The position numbers were made by a program, and so were the translations under genes. DNA of 6,149 nt, taken from assembly GCA_934636435.1 (NCBI GenBank), contig CAKUAQ010000075.1:1-6149 (forward strand), in the 5' to 3' direction. The DNA is from an uncultured Eubacteriales bacterium (GTDB lineage: Bacteria; Bacillota; Clostridia; Oscillospirales; Acutalibacteraceae). The notes beneath the pieces were generated by a model, which was not told the DNA's origin, did no database searches, and saw only the letters and a program-made list of their open reading frames with translations. Shown piece by piece: positions 1-5,739 of this stretch; position 1 is the stretch's first letter, and each line of letters starts with the position of its first letter.

Positions 1-250
1 CCGTCATCCACCGTCGCCATCCTTTCCTCTTTCCGCCTTTTGTCCGCAGCACACCGAAGCCCCACAGCGCTCCGACGGCGCTGCAAATCGCCGGCAGCAC
101 CACGCCGATGTGGACGATGCCGTTCTCGAGCGGCAGCAGCGACCAGACGAGCAGCAGCAAACAGGCCACGCCGCACAGGCGGCGGGCGACCGCCCTGCCC
201 CAGCCGGCCGGACGGGATTGTCTTTTCCGCTGATTCTCCCGCTTCTTCAT
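1..250 (-). CDS. Membrane protein, partial (N-terminal 83 residues; possibly YdcF/ElyC-like)
   Basis: The reading frame opens at an ATG at 250 (minus strand) and stays open to the window edge, so only the N-terminus is seen. It starts MKKRENQRKRQ, a very basic cytoplasmic head. A hydrophobic segment follows (about residues 25-41, LCGVACLLLLVWSLLPL), then a short loop, a second one (about 45-68, GIVHIGVVLPAICSAVGALW), and a basic stretch ending KGGKRKGWRRWMT. The start is 5 nt after the stop of the upstream transporter gene. A GGAAG ribosome site (259-263) lies 8 nt upstream, inside that gene's last codons, so the two genes are probably translated from one message. Two membrane segments followed by an RRW-rich linker resemble the N-terminus of clostridial YdcF/ElyC (DUF218) proteins, but the diagnostic domain lies outside the window, so that is only a guess. 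Confidence 0.6.
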   Translation of the reverse strand, partial: MKKRENQRKRQSRPAGWGRAVARRLCGVACLLLLVWSLLPLENGIVHIGVVLPAICSAVGALWGFGVLRTKGGKRKGWRRWMT

Positions 251-255
251 GGATG

Positions 256-1596
256 TCACTTCCAGTTAAACGTGGCCAAGCCGTAGACATACAGCCCCAG
301 CACCACCACCGGCACCACATAGGCAAATACCGGCTTCATCCAGCTTTTCACCTTGAGACCCTTACCCTCGTTGGCCTCCGCCATAAAGCTGTCCCAGCCC
401 CAGCCGAACCGCCGGTTGCAGCAGAACAGAGCGATGACCAGCGACCCCAGCGGCAGCAGATTGTTGCTGACGATGAAATCCCACAGATCCAGGAAGGCGC
501 TGCCCTCCGCAAAGGGCCGGAAACCGGAGAGGGTGCTATATCCCAGCGCCGTGGTCAGCGACAGCAGGAAAATACCGGCGGCGCAAACAAGGCAGCCCAC
601 CGGGCGGCTCCAGCCGGTCATCTCCCGCACACAGGCGAGGATATTCTCGAACACCGCCAGCACCGTGGACATGGCAGCAAACACCATAAAGAGGAAGAAC
701 AGCGCGCCCCACCAACGGCCGCCCTGCATTTCGTTGAATACCCGCGTCATGGTGGTGAACAGCAGCTCGGGACCGGCGCCCACCTCCAGATCGTAGGTGA
801 AACACGCCGGGAACAGGATCAAACCGGCCACCAGTGCCACAAACGTGTCCAGCAGGATCACGTTGACGGACTCTCCCAGCAGAGAACGCTCCTTACCGAT
901 GTAGCTGCCGAAGATGGCCATGGAGCCGATGCCCAGACTCAGGGTGAAAAATGCCTGGTTCATAGCGCTCACGATCACATCGCCGTTCAGCTTGCCGAAA
1001 TCCGGCAGCAGATAGAAGGACAGCCCCTCTTTGGCGCCGCCGAGGGTGCCGCTGTGCACCGCCAGCACCACCATCAGCACCAGCAGCGCCACCATCATGT
1101 ACTTGGTCACCCGCTCCAGACCGCTCTGCAGCCCGAAGCAGAGAATGCCGAAGCCCAGCACCACCACAATCGCCAGATAGCCCACGTTCAGCCCGGGATT
1201 CGTGATCATGCCGCCGAAGGTCAGCGACTGGTTTTGCCCCGAGACAAATCCCACGAAATACCGCAGCATCCAGCCGGTCACGACCGTGTAGAAGGCCATC
1301 AGACAAACATTGCCCACCAGCGCCGCATAGCCGTGGATGTGCCATTTCTGCCGGGGCTTTTCCAGCCGATAGTACATTCGCACGGGGCTGGCCTGCGCCG
1401 CCCGTCCTACGGCAAACTCCATCGTCATCACCGGCAGACCCAGCACCAGCAGACAGATCAGATACACCAGCACAAAGCTGCCGCCACCGTTCTGCCCGCA
1501 CATCCAGGGGAATTTCCATACGTTGCCGCAACCGATGGCGCACCCCGCCGACAGCAGAATGAACCCCAGCCTCGATCCCAGTCTTTCTCGTTCCAT
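256..1596 (-). CDS. Sodium-dependent transporter, NSS/SNF (neurotransmitter:sodium symporter) family
   Basis: An integral membrane symporter that would use the sodium gradient to import an amino acid or related compound. At about 446 residues it has the usual length of bacterial 11-12 helix NSS proteins. Helix 1 holds the family signature GCAIGCGNVWKFPW (residues 18-31) followed by NGGGSF (36-41). Helix 6 holds FFTLSLGIG (about 216-224), matching the LeuT substrate-binding segment. Helix 8 holds AAMSTVLAVFEN, with A307, S310 and T311 at the positions of LeuT Na2-site Ala351, Thr354 and Ser355; G18, A20, I21 and N25 likewise match LeuT Gly20, Ala22, Val23 and Asn27. LeuT Asn21 is Cys19 here. 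The frame can be opened at a GTG at 1605, but AGGAG overlaps that codon and sits 8 nt before the ATG at 1596, so 1596 is preferred. A promoter lies just upstream, and a membrane-protein gene follows after 5 nt. The substrate cannot be told from sequence. Confidence 0.93.
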   Translation of the reverse strand: MERERLGSRLGFILLSAGCAIGCGNVWKFPWMCGQNGGGSFVLVYLICLLVLGLPVMTMEFAVGRAAQASPVRMYYRLEKPRQKWHIHGYAALVGNVCLMAFYTVVTGWMLRYFVGFVSGQNQSLTFGGMITNPGLNVGYLAIVVVLGFGILCFGLQSGLERVTKYMMVALLVLMVVLAVHSGTLGGAKEGLSFYLLPDFGKLNGDVIVSAMNQAFFTLSLGIGSMAIFGSYIGKERSLLGESVNVILLDTFVALVAGLILFPACFTYDLEVGAGPELLFTTMTRVFNEMQGGRWWGALFFLFMVFAAMSTVLAVFENILACVREMTGWSRPVGCLVCAAGIFLLSLTTALGYSTLSGFRPFAEGSAFLDLWDFIVSNNLLPLGSLVIALFCCNRRFGWGWDSFMAEANEGKGLKVKSWMKPVFAYVVPVVVLGLYVYGLATFNWK

Positions 1597-1632
1597 CCGT
1601 TCCACTCCTCATACAGTTTAACAATTTACCAG

Positions 1633-1661
1633 ATGATACCATAAATGCGCGCATCCGTCAA
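1633..1661 (-). promoter_or_regulatory. Sigma-A-type promoter of the NSS transporter operon
   Basis: On the minus strand TTGACG (1656-1661) is followed by exactly 17 nt and then TATCAT (1633-1638). These are 5/6 matches to both consensus hexamers. Transcription would start near 1626, giving a leader of about 30 nt that carries AGGAG before the ATG at 1596. The promoter is back to back with that of rnpB. Confidence 0.7.
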
Positions 1662-1716
1662 GGCTGGAAATTCCACGCCGTGGCGCGCGGCATACCCGTG
1701 CCGACAATTTTTCCGA

Positions 1717-1745
1717 TTGACAAACGGGACAGATTGCGGTAAACT
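1717..1745 (+). promoter_or_regulatory. Sigma-A-type promoter of rnpB
   Basis: A perfect TTGACA (1717-1722), a 17-nt spacer and TAAACT (1740-1745, 4/6 match to TATAAT). The predicted start, about 6-8 nt downstream near 1751-1753, coincides with the 5' strand of RNase P helix P1. This agreement supports the call. Confidence 0.75.
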
Positions 1746-1750
1746 AACGG

Positions 1751-2131
1751 GGCGAGCGGGCTGAGCAGCCGCGCAGGAGCGATCCTGTGAGGAAAGTCCG
1801 AGCATCACAGGGCAGGATAACGGCTAACGGCCGCCGGGGGTGACCCCAGGGAAAGTGCAACAGAGATATACCGCCGCTTATGCGGGCTTTGGCCTGTCGC
1901 CATTGAATGCGCCTTTGGCGCTGCCCCGCTGCGGTAAGGGTGGAAAGGCGAGGTAAGAGCTCACCGGCGCACCGGAGACGGTGCGGCCCTGCAAACCCTA
2001 TCCGATGCAACGCCGACCGAAGCGATACATTGGCCCGATGTGCTTCAACGGGCGGCTAGAGCCGACTGGCAACAGTCGGTCGAGATAGATGGCTGTTCAC
2101 GACAGAACTCGGCTTACAGGCCCGCTCCATT
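1751..2131 (+). ncRNA. rnpB: RNase P RNA, bacterial type A (catalytic subunit)
   Basis: The ribozyme that, with the RnpA protein, removes 5' leaders from precursor tRNAs. The 5' conserved region GAGGAAAGTCCGAGC (1789-1803) and the 3' region ACAGAACTCGGCTTACAG (2102-2119) form the P4 catalytic core. Between them are GGGAAAGTGCAACAGAGA (about 1849-1866), GGTAAGGGTGGAAAGG (about 1933-1948) and GGTAAGAGCTCACCG (about 1952-1966). Helix P1 closes the molecule: GAGCGGGC (1754-1761) pairs perfectly with GCCCGCTC (2120-2127). A T-rich stretch (2130-2140) follows and may mark the 3' end. Length near 380 nt and the extra 3'-side helices fit type A rather than the Bacillus type B. The 5' end follows from P1 and the promoter spacing. 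The usual L15 GGTAAAC motif reads TGCAAAC here. Confidence 0.96.
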
Positions 2132-2261
2132 TTTGCTTTTCACCGCGCGGGGAACGCCCCGTCATGACCGCTCCGCAGCAGAAGACCGTCCGCCCGGCAG
2201 CGGACCCGGGGACTTTTCTGCATGACCCGACCGGTACGTGTGCGCCGCGATTTTCCGGTTC
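2132..2261. other. Gap between rnpB and the next promoter; no gene seen
   Basis: No convincing reading frame. There is a small GC hairpin GGGG-aacg-CCCC (2149-2160) and a second stem GTCCGC (2188-2193) pairing with GCGGAC (2200-2205) around a 6-nt loop, followed after 8 nt by CTTTTCTG. Either could help end the rnpB transcript, but neither has a proper adjacent T-run, so no terminator is called. Confidence 0.4.
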
Positions 2262-2290
2262 TTGACAGAGCACCGCGCCCGTATTATGAT
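2262..2290 (+). promoter_or_regulatory. Strong sigma-A-type promoter of the DivIVA-like gene
   Basis: TTGACA (2262-2267, 6/6), a 17-nt spacer, then TATGAT (2285-2290, 5/6). The predicted start near 2297 gives a leader of about 59 nt. That leader holds a 10-bp direct repeat CGGCAGATGC (2303-2312 and 2315-2324) and a GAAAGGTGGT ribosome site ending 8 nt before the ATG at 2356. Confidence 0.8.
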
Positions 2291-2355
2291 AAGGTAGAGA
2301 ATCGGCAGATGCTCCGGCAGATGCCGCGATCCTGACGGAAAGGTGGTTACCGATC

Positions 2356-3198
2356 ATGGAGGAACAGGGCATATTTCGCTCCGCTCTGGGGGGATTCAAT
2401 AAGGCCGACGTGCTGACCTATATTGATGAGATCACCGCCCGGTGGGAGGTGGAACGGCAGCAGCTGCAGCAGGAGCTGAACGAGGCGCAGCAGGCGCTCA
2501 CCGACGCCCGCCAGCAGACCGCCGAGCAGGCCGCACAGATCGAAGCGGCACAGGAGACCGTTCGCCAACAGACCGATTCGCTCAACACGCTGCGCGGTCA
2601 GCTGGCGGAGCAGACCCGGCTGGCGGAGGAGCTGCCGTCCCTGCGGCAGCAGCTCGCCGTGCTGGAGGCACAGCGGCAGGAGCAGGATGAGGCCGCCGCC
2701 AGAGCCAGCGCCCGCTGTCGGGAGCTGGAGCAGACGGCCGCGCAGATGCGAGAACAGCAGGAGCGGGCCACGGCGGAAATGATGGCGGCGGAAGAACGTC
2801 TGAGCGCCCGTACCGCCGAGCTGACCGCCTGCACGGAGCAGCTGGATGCCGCCCGCAGCCGCATCGCCCGCTATGAGGCGGTGCTGGGACGGGCCGACGC
2901 CATGGAGCGGCATATGGACGGTCTGGTGCGCCCGTTTTTGGAGGAAACTGCCGCCACCGCTGACCGCAGTCTGGCGGAGACCCGTGCGGCGCTGGAGGAT
3001 ATACGGCAGCGACTGAACCGTCTGTCCGATGAACTGTCCCGCCGCCAGAATGCCCTGTGCAACACAAAGGCAGCCACCGACGAACGCCTGAAAGCCGTGC
3101 TGACCGACTGGCTGCTGGCCGCCGGCGGCAGCGGCGACCCCGCCGACGCAGACACATCGGCGCCGAACGGCACTCCCGACGAGCGCTTTTTTCGTTAA
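2356..3198 (+). CDS. DivIVA-like coiled-coil protein
   Basis: 280 residues with no membrane segment. The opening FRSALGGFNKADVLTYIDEI (residues 8-27) is the short N-terminal module of clostridial DivIVA/GpsB-like proteins, where GFNK.DV..YI is the recognisable core. Residues about 28-190 are a nearly unbroken, Gln/Glu/Ala-rich predicted coiled coil (LQQELNEAQQAL and similar heptads). A second helical block (about 195-245, RAALEDIRQRLNRLSDELSR) follows, then a polar, probably disordered tail. DivIVA-family proteins bind curved membrane at septa and poles and recruit growth or division factors; a scaffold role here is inferred from that family, and the partner is unknown. The start is fixed by the GAAAGGTGGT site. 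The final codons read through a T6 run just before the stop, with a second frame open beyond it. It has its own strong promoter, and a stem-loop follows the stop. Confidence 0.85.
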   Translation: MEEQGIFRSALGGFNKADVLTYIDEITARWEVERQQLQQELNEAQQALTDARQQTAEQAAQIEAAQETVRQQTDSLNTLRGQLAEQTRLAEELPSLRQQLAVLEAQRQEQDEAAARASARCRELEQTAAQMREQQERATAEMMAAEERLSARTAELTACTEQLDAARSRIARYEAVLGRADAMERHMDGLVRPFLEETAATADRSLAETRAALEDIRQRLNRLSDELSRRQNALCNTKAATDERLKAVLTDWLLAAGGSGDPADADTSAPNGTPDERFFR

Positions 3199-3244
3199 GC
3201 CGCCCGTCCCTCTGTCCGTGCGACGGAGGGTGTCGAAGGGCGGC
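3199..3244 (+). terminator. Nested stem-loop after the DivIVA-like gene (possible weak or U-less terminator)
   Basis: Immediately after the stop codon GCCGCCC (3199-3205) pairs with GGGCGGC (3238-3244). Inside it CCCTCTGTC (3208-3216) pairs over 9 bp (one G-U) with GACGGAGGG (3222-3230) around a 5-nt loop. No T-run follows, so intrinsic termination is unproven. It may instead protect the mRNA 3' end or mark processing. Confidence 0.35.
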
Positions 3245-3450
3245 GGCAACACACCGGCATATCTCACGGTGAGCGACCGCCTTCCCCGCCGCCGAACCGG
3301 GTTTCTGGATCGGCTGGAGCGCTGGCTGGCGCGTCACTGAGGAGATATCCCGCCATGTGCGCCGGGCGGCTGTGCCGTCGGCGCGCCGTATCGGAACGGC
3401 GCGGCGTTCTCGCCGCTGTACCGTTCCCCCGTATTGTCAACAATTGGAAA
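3245..3450. other. GC-rich spacer with tandem hairpins; no confident gene
   Basis: The stretch between the DivIVA-like gene and the YdbC gene contains no gene I can support. A short frame from a GTG at 3218 to a TGA at 3338-3340 has no ribosome site. Two adjacent hairpins stand before the YdbC gene: GCGCCGT (3383-3389) with ACGGCGC (3396-3402), loop 6 nt, and GGCG (3403-3406) with CGCC (3411-3414), loop 4 nt. TTGTCAACAA (3434-3443) is a small palindrome. No well-placed promoter is visible, so the YdbC gene may depend on the upstream promoter. Confidence 0.4.
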
Positions 3451-3466
3451 GTGAGGAATATTACCC

Positions 3467-3688
3467 ATGGCAGAACTGAAGTATGAAATCGTAAAGGAAT
3501 GCGGCATATTGTCTCAATCCCCCACCGGCTGGACCAAGGAGCTGAATCTCATCAGCTGGAACGACAGGGCACCGAAATACGACATCCGGGACTGGGCGCC
3601 GGAGCACGCGAAAATGGGCAAGGGCGTCACCATCTCGGTCGATGAGATGATCCTGCTGCGGGATCTGCTCAACGAGCTGGATTTGTAA
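3467..3688 (+). CDS. ydbC: YdbC family PC4-like single-stranded nucleic-acid-binding protein
   Basis: A 73-residue cytoplasmic protein matching bacterial YdbC, the prokaryotic relative of the eukaryotic transcription coactivator PC4 (p15). The pattern is diagnostic: a short N-terminal strand (KYEIVKECGILS), GWTKELNLISWNDRAPKYDI (residues 21-40), then RDWAPEHAKMGKGVTIS (41-57) and a C-terminal helix (SVDEMILLRDLLNEL). The same KELN.. SWND..PKYDIR.W.P.H.KMGKG string occurs in Lactococcus YdbC, whose structure is a homodimer binding single-stranded DNA. A role in transcription or ssDNA handling is inferred from the family; no specific pathway is established. GTGAGG (3451-3456) lies 10 nt before the ATG. 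Length is complete for the family. The next gene begins 75 nt downstream on the same strand. Confidence 0.9.
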   Translation: MAELKYEIVKECGILSQSPTGWTKELNLISWNDRAPKYDIRDWAPEHAKMGKGVTISVDEMILLRDLLNELDL

Positions 3689-3709
3689 GCGTGTAAGTGC
3701 TTACATAAT
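3682..3709 (+). promoter_or_regulatory. Inverted repeat overlapping a possible uppP promoter
   Basis: TGTAAGC (3684-3690) is repeated in inverse as GCTTACA (3699-3705) around 8 nt. A third half-site, TGTAAG (3692-3697), forms a tighter palindrome TGTAAG-TG-CTTACA. The element overlaps the ydbC stop codon and abuts CATAAT (3704-3709), a 5/6 match to a -10 box. The -35 match (TTGTAA, 3683-3688, spacer 15) is poor. An operator or a processing hairpin are both possible; the regulator is unknown. Confidence 0.3.
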
Positions 3710-3763
3710 CCGCCGCATTCCGCCGCCGGAGCGCTTCCGGCCATTCTAAGGAGGGATTCATCC

Positions 3764-4609
3764 ATGGCATTCGTGGAGATACTCAAGGCGATCGTGCAGG
3801 GCGTCATTCAGGGCATCACCGAATGGCTGCCCATCAGCAGCACCGGACACATTCTGCTGCTGGACGCTGTATGGAAGATGGACGTGTCGCCGGAATTTTT
3901 CGATGTATTCAAGGTCATCATCCAACTCGGCTCCATTTTAGCGGTGGTGGTGCTGTACTTCCATAAACTGAATCCTTTCTCCCCGAAAAAGGATGCGGAC
4001 GAAAAGGCCGACACCTGGAAGCTGTGGCTCAAGGTGCTGATCGCCAGCGTACCGGCGGCCATCGCCGGGCTGGCGCTGGACGATCTCATCGACGAGAAGC
4101 TGTCGGTGCCGGTGGTGATCGCGGCCGCGCTGATCCTCTACGGCATCGCGTTCATCTGGATGGAGAGCCGGAAAAAGCAGCCGGTCGTCACCAGTCTCAA
4201 AGATATCAGCTATTCGCGGGCGCTGGGCATCGGCGCATTTCAGATGCTGGCGCTGATCCCCGGCACCTCCCGCTCCGGTTCCACCATTCTGGGCGCCACC
4301 CTGTTGGGCACCGCCCGCCCGGTGGCCGCCGAGTTTTCCTTCTTCATGGCGATCCCGGTAATGCTGGGCGCCAGCGGCCTGAAAGTGGTCAAGTATTTTC
4401 TCCTCGACGGCTATCGGTTCACGGCGCAGGAATGGGCGGTGCTGCTCATCGCCACCGTGGTGGCCTTCGTGGTGTCTCTGGCGGTGATCCGGTTCCTCAT
4501 GGCTTTCATCAAGAAGCACAGCTTCAAGGTGTTCGGCTGGTATCGGATCGTTCTGGGCGTGATCGTGCTGCTGGTATGGTTCTTGGCTCCCGGTCTGCTG
4601 GGCCGCTAA
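3764..4609 (+). CDS. uppP: Undecaprenyl-diphosphatase (BacA/UppP)
   Basis: Membrane phosphatase that converts undecaprenyl diphosphate to undecaprenyl phosphate, recycling the lipid carrier for peptidoglycan and other wall polymers; extra copies give bacitracin tolerance. The 281 residues match the usual length. Both family signatures are intact: QGVIQGITEWLPISSTGH (residues 12-29, with E20, S26 and H29) and PGTSRSGST (166-174, with R170). Eight or so hydrophobic helices are visible, including about 52-66, 88-105, 115-133, 190-202, 224-246 and 258-278. The ATG is set by AAGGAGG (3748-3754) with a 9-nt spacing. A hairpin GCCGGA/TCCGGC (3725-3741) lies just upstream of the ribosome site. The gene is followed after 36 bp by the left end of an IS3-type remnant, so it appears to be the last core gene before the mobile region. 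Confidence 0.96.
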   Translation: MAFVEILKAIVQGVIQGITEWLPISSTGHILLLDAVWKMDVSPEFFDVFKVIIQLGSILAVVVLYFHKLNPFSPKKDADEKADTWKLWLKVLIASVPAAIAGLALDDLIDEKLSVPVVIAAALILYGIAFIWMESRKKQPVVTSLKDISYSRALGIGAFQMLALIPGTSRSGSTILGATLLGTARPVAAEFSFFMAIPVMLGASGLKVVKYFLLDGYRFTAQEWAVLLIATVVAFVVSLAVIRFLMAFIKKHSFKVFGWYRIVLGVIVLLVWFLAPGLLGR

Positions 4610-4652
4610 AATCGGATAGGCATATAGGAAACTCCCCCGTCGAACTGAACTG

Positions 4653-4699
4653 CACCCCATTTGTTAGACAATGTGATATAATGTCTAACAAATGGGGTG
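4653..4699 (+). repeat. 18-bp perfect inverted repeat at the IS left end, covering the orfA ribosome site
   Basis: CACCCCATTTGTTAGACA (4653-4670) and its exact reverse complement (4682-4699) flank an 11-nt loop and are followed by ATTTTT. The second arm contains GGGGTG (4694-4699), the ribosome site of orfA. A transcript reading in from uppP would fold this stem, hiding the site, and the stem plus T-run could also act as a terminator for uppP. Confidence 0.85.
4674..4682 (+). promoter_or_regulatory. Extended -10 promoter of the IS orfA
   Basis: TGATATAAT (4674-4682) is a perfect TATAAT preceded by the TGn extension, lying in the loop and first base of the inverted repeat. No good -35 box stands 16-18 nt upstream, as is common for extended -10 promoters. 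Start would be near 4689, so the transcript would lack the first arm of the hairpin. Confidence 0.5.
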
Positions 4700-4705
4700 A
4701 TTTTT

Positions 4706-5118
4706 ATGCTCAAGGGAGTGCCCAACAAACGATACACACCGGAATTCAAGAAGCCGGTCGTGGAAACTATGCAAAAAGGGAAACTGAGCTGCCGCGAAGC
4801 AGCGAGACAGTTTGAAGTAAGCAGTGACACTCGGATCAGAGACTGGGAACGAATCTATCTGACCGAAGGTCCGGAAGGGTTAGCCATCGGGCGGCGCGGC
4901 CGCGGGAGTAAAGGGCGTCCGCCGAAGCAGCTGCCGAAGAAGGTTGAAGAAGATCTGCCGGCAGAGCGTGAGCCGCAAGGGGAACTGTCCGGACAACGCA
5001 GTGATCGAAAACTTCTTTGGCTTACTCAAGAGCGAGCTGCTGTATTTGCAGAATTTCAATCCATGGAACACTTTAAGCAGGAGCTGATCGAATATCCGGA
5101 TTATTACAACAATCACAG
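4706..5118 (+). pseudogene. IS3-family transposase, orfA start fused to an orfB C-terminal fragment
   Basis: The ATG at 4706 (GGGGTG 6 nt upstream) opens MLKGVPNKRYTPEFKK, the standard start of IS3 orfA proteins. Its helix-turn-helix (CREAARQFEVSSDTRIRDWE, about residues 29-48) and GPEGLAIGRRGRGSKGRPPK linker follow. At about 4965-4970 the sequence jumps to orfB: SRKGNCPDNAVIENFFGLLK is readable in the third frame (from 4971), with the catalytic Glu of the DDE motif (DNAVIE) and Lys seven residues later. At about 5051 a lost base shifts the frame again, and FQSMEHFKQELIEYPDYYNNHR continues in the orfA frame. So at least one large deletion and one 1-bp deletion are visible. The two other DDE aspartates are gone. 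A continuous frame to 5320 exists by chance but mixes unrelated pieces, so it should not be read as a single real protein. Confidence 0.85.
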
Positions 5119-5610
5119 ATCGGTGCCTACCAAAGCGAAGTCCGGTCGCTCATGGCGAGAGACAAAGAGCTGGATCGTATCGTCGAAAGACTGTATGAGG
5201 ATAACCTGTCCGGGAAAATATCGGATGAGCGATTCCAAAGAATGTCCGCCAATTACGACAATGAGCAAAAGGATCTGCGTGAACGGCTCACACTGCTTAG
5301 CGACCTGTTGGACGAATTGAACGGGAAGTCCTCATCAACGGAGAAATTCGTCAATGCCGTGAAGAAATACACCCGGGTCAAGAAGCTGACCGCACGGATG
5401 GTCAGTGAGCTGATCGACCATATCGAGGTCCATCCTACCGAAAAAGTCGATGGTGTTAAGACGCAGACGCTGGTTATTTAGTATAACTGCATAGGCGCCA
5501 TCGAAATCCCGGATGATGTACCGATCCCCGAGGCCGATATTCCCATAAAGACCCGTAAAGGCGTGGAAGTGACCTATACGCCGACCGCCGCATCAGTTGC
5601 TGCCGTATGA
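5119..5610 (+). pseudogene. Large serine recombinase, C-terminal remnant (DUF4368 region) with an internal amber codon
   Basis: Reading from about 5119, the frame gives YQSEVRSLMARDKELDRIVERLYEDNLSGKISDERF and continues with EQKDLRERL and a KYTRVKKLTARMVSELIDHIEVH block. This is the coiled-coil and DUF4368 end of the large serine recombinases that move Tn4451-like and other integrative elements in Clostridia. The N-terminal resolvase domain with the catalytic serine and the zinc-ribbon part are absent; the sequence abuts the IS remnant instead. A TAG at 5479-5481 interrupts the frame, yet it continues in phase with YNCIGAIEIPDDVPIPEADI and KTRKGVEVTYTP to a TGA at 5608-5610, the normal C-terminal tail. 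The stop replaces the first Tyr of an expected IYYNCIG string. A 109-residue frame from the ATG at 5152 exists, but I see no ribosome site for it and do not consider it a functional gene. Confidence 0.85.
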
Positions 5611-5694
5611 ACCAAACAACGACCGGAGAATGTGAATAAAAAAAGCAGAGCGCCCTTACAGAAACCCGCTCGGTTACTATAAGAACACTCTGTA

Positions 5695-5739
5695 TGGTCG
5701 GAGTGGCGAGGCTCAAACTCGCGGCCTCCGCATCCCAAA
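5695..5739 (-). other. tRNA-Pro(UGG) 3'-half fragment, probable island attachment site (att)
   Basis: Read on the minus strand, these 45 nt fit a tRNA 3' half with no gap: anticodon loop TTTGGGA (5733-5739, anticodon UGG), 3' anticodon stem TGCGG (5728-5732), variable loop AGGCC (5723-5727), T stem GCGAG/CTCGC (5718-5722, 5706-5710) around TTTGAGC (5711-5717), 3' acceptor strand CACTCCG (5699-5705), discriminator A and CCA (5695-5697). The next bases (GTCCG, 5740-5744) do not pair with TGCGG, and no D arm or 5' acceptor follows, so the tRNA is not functional. The break at the anticodon-loop edge is typical of a tyrosine-integrase crossover in a tRNA gene. One T-loop base is unusual (T instead of the near-universal C56). 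A decayed tRNA gene is the alternative. Confidence 0.7.

Larger units (their letters stand above)
4646..5118 (+). mobile_element. IS3-family insertion sequence remnant (left end present, internal deletion, right end lost)
   Basis: The left end appears to start at TGAACTGCACCCC (4646-4658), typical of Firmicute IS3/IS150-type elements whose ends read gaactgcacccc...gttagaca. It holds an 18-bp perfect inverted repeat, a promoter, the start of orfA, and a small C-terminal piece of orfB. The middle of the transposase (end of orfA and most of orfB) is missing. No matching right-end repeat was found anywhere downstream in the window, and the IS sequence stops at about 5118 where recombinase sequence begins. 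It cannot transpose by itself. Exact borders need a match to an intact relative. Confidence 0.8.

Noticed and set aside
40..1644. A 534-residue plus-strand open frame antisense to the transporter
   Set aside because: Low-complexity His/Gln/Arg-rich translation without any family motif, typical of the mirror frame of a GC-rich membrane-protein gene; the minus-strand NSS protein has complete family signatures.
2347..3267. A 306-residue minus-strand frame over the DivIVA-like gene
   Set aside because: Composition is the complement of a Gln/Ala/Glu-rich coiled coil (Leu/Cys/Gly-rich), with no ribosome site or family match.
3938..4660. Minus-strand frame of 240 residues and plus-strand frame 4024-4815 overlapping uppP
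   Set aside because: Both are shadows of uppP in other frames; uppP has intact catalytic motifs.
4697..4705. GTG at 4697 as the start of the IS orfA
   Set aside because: This GTG lies within the GGGGTG ribosome site; the ATG at 4706 is correctly spaced and gives the standard orfA N-terminus.
5152..5481. A free-standing 109-residue gene
   Set aside because: It is the middle of the serine recombinase C-terminus; family sequence continues both upstream of the ATG and downstream of the TAG.
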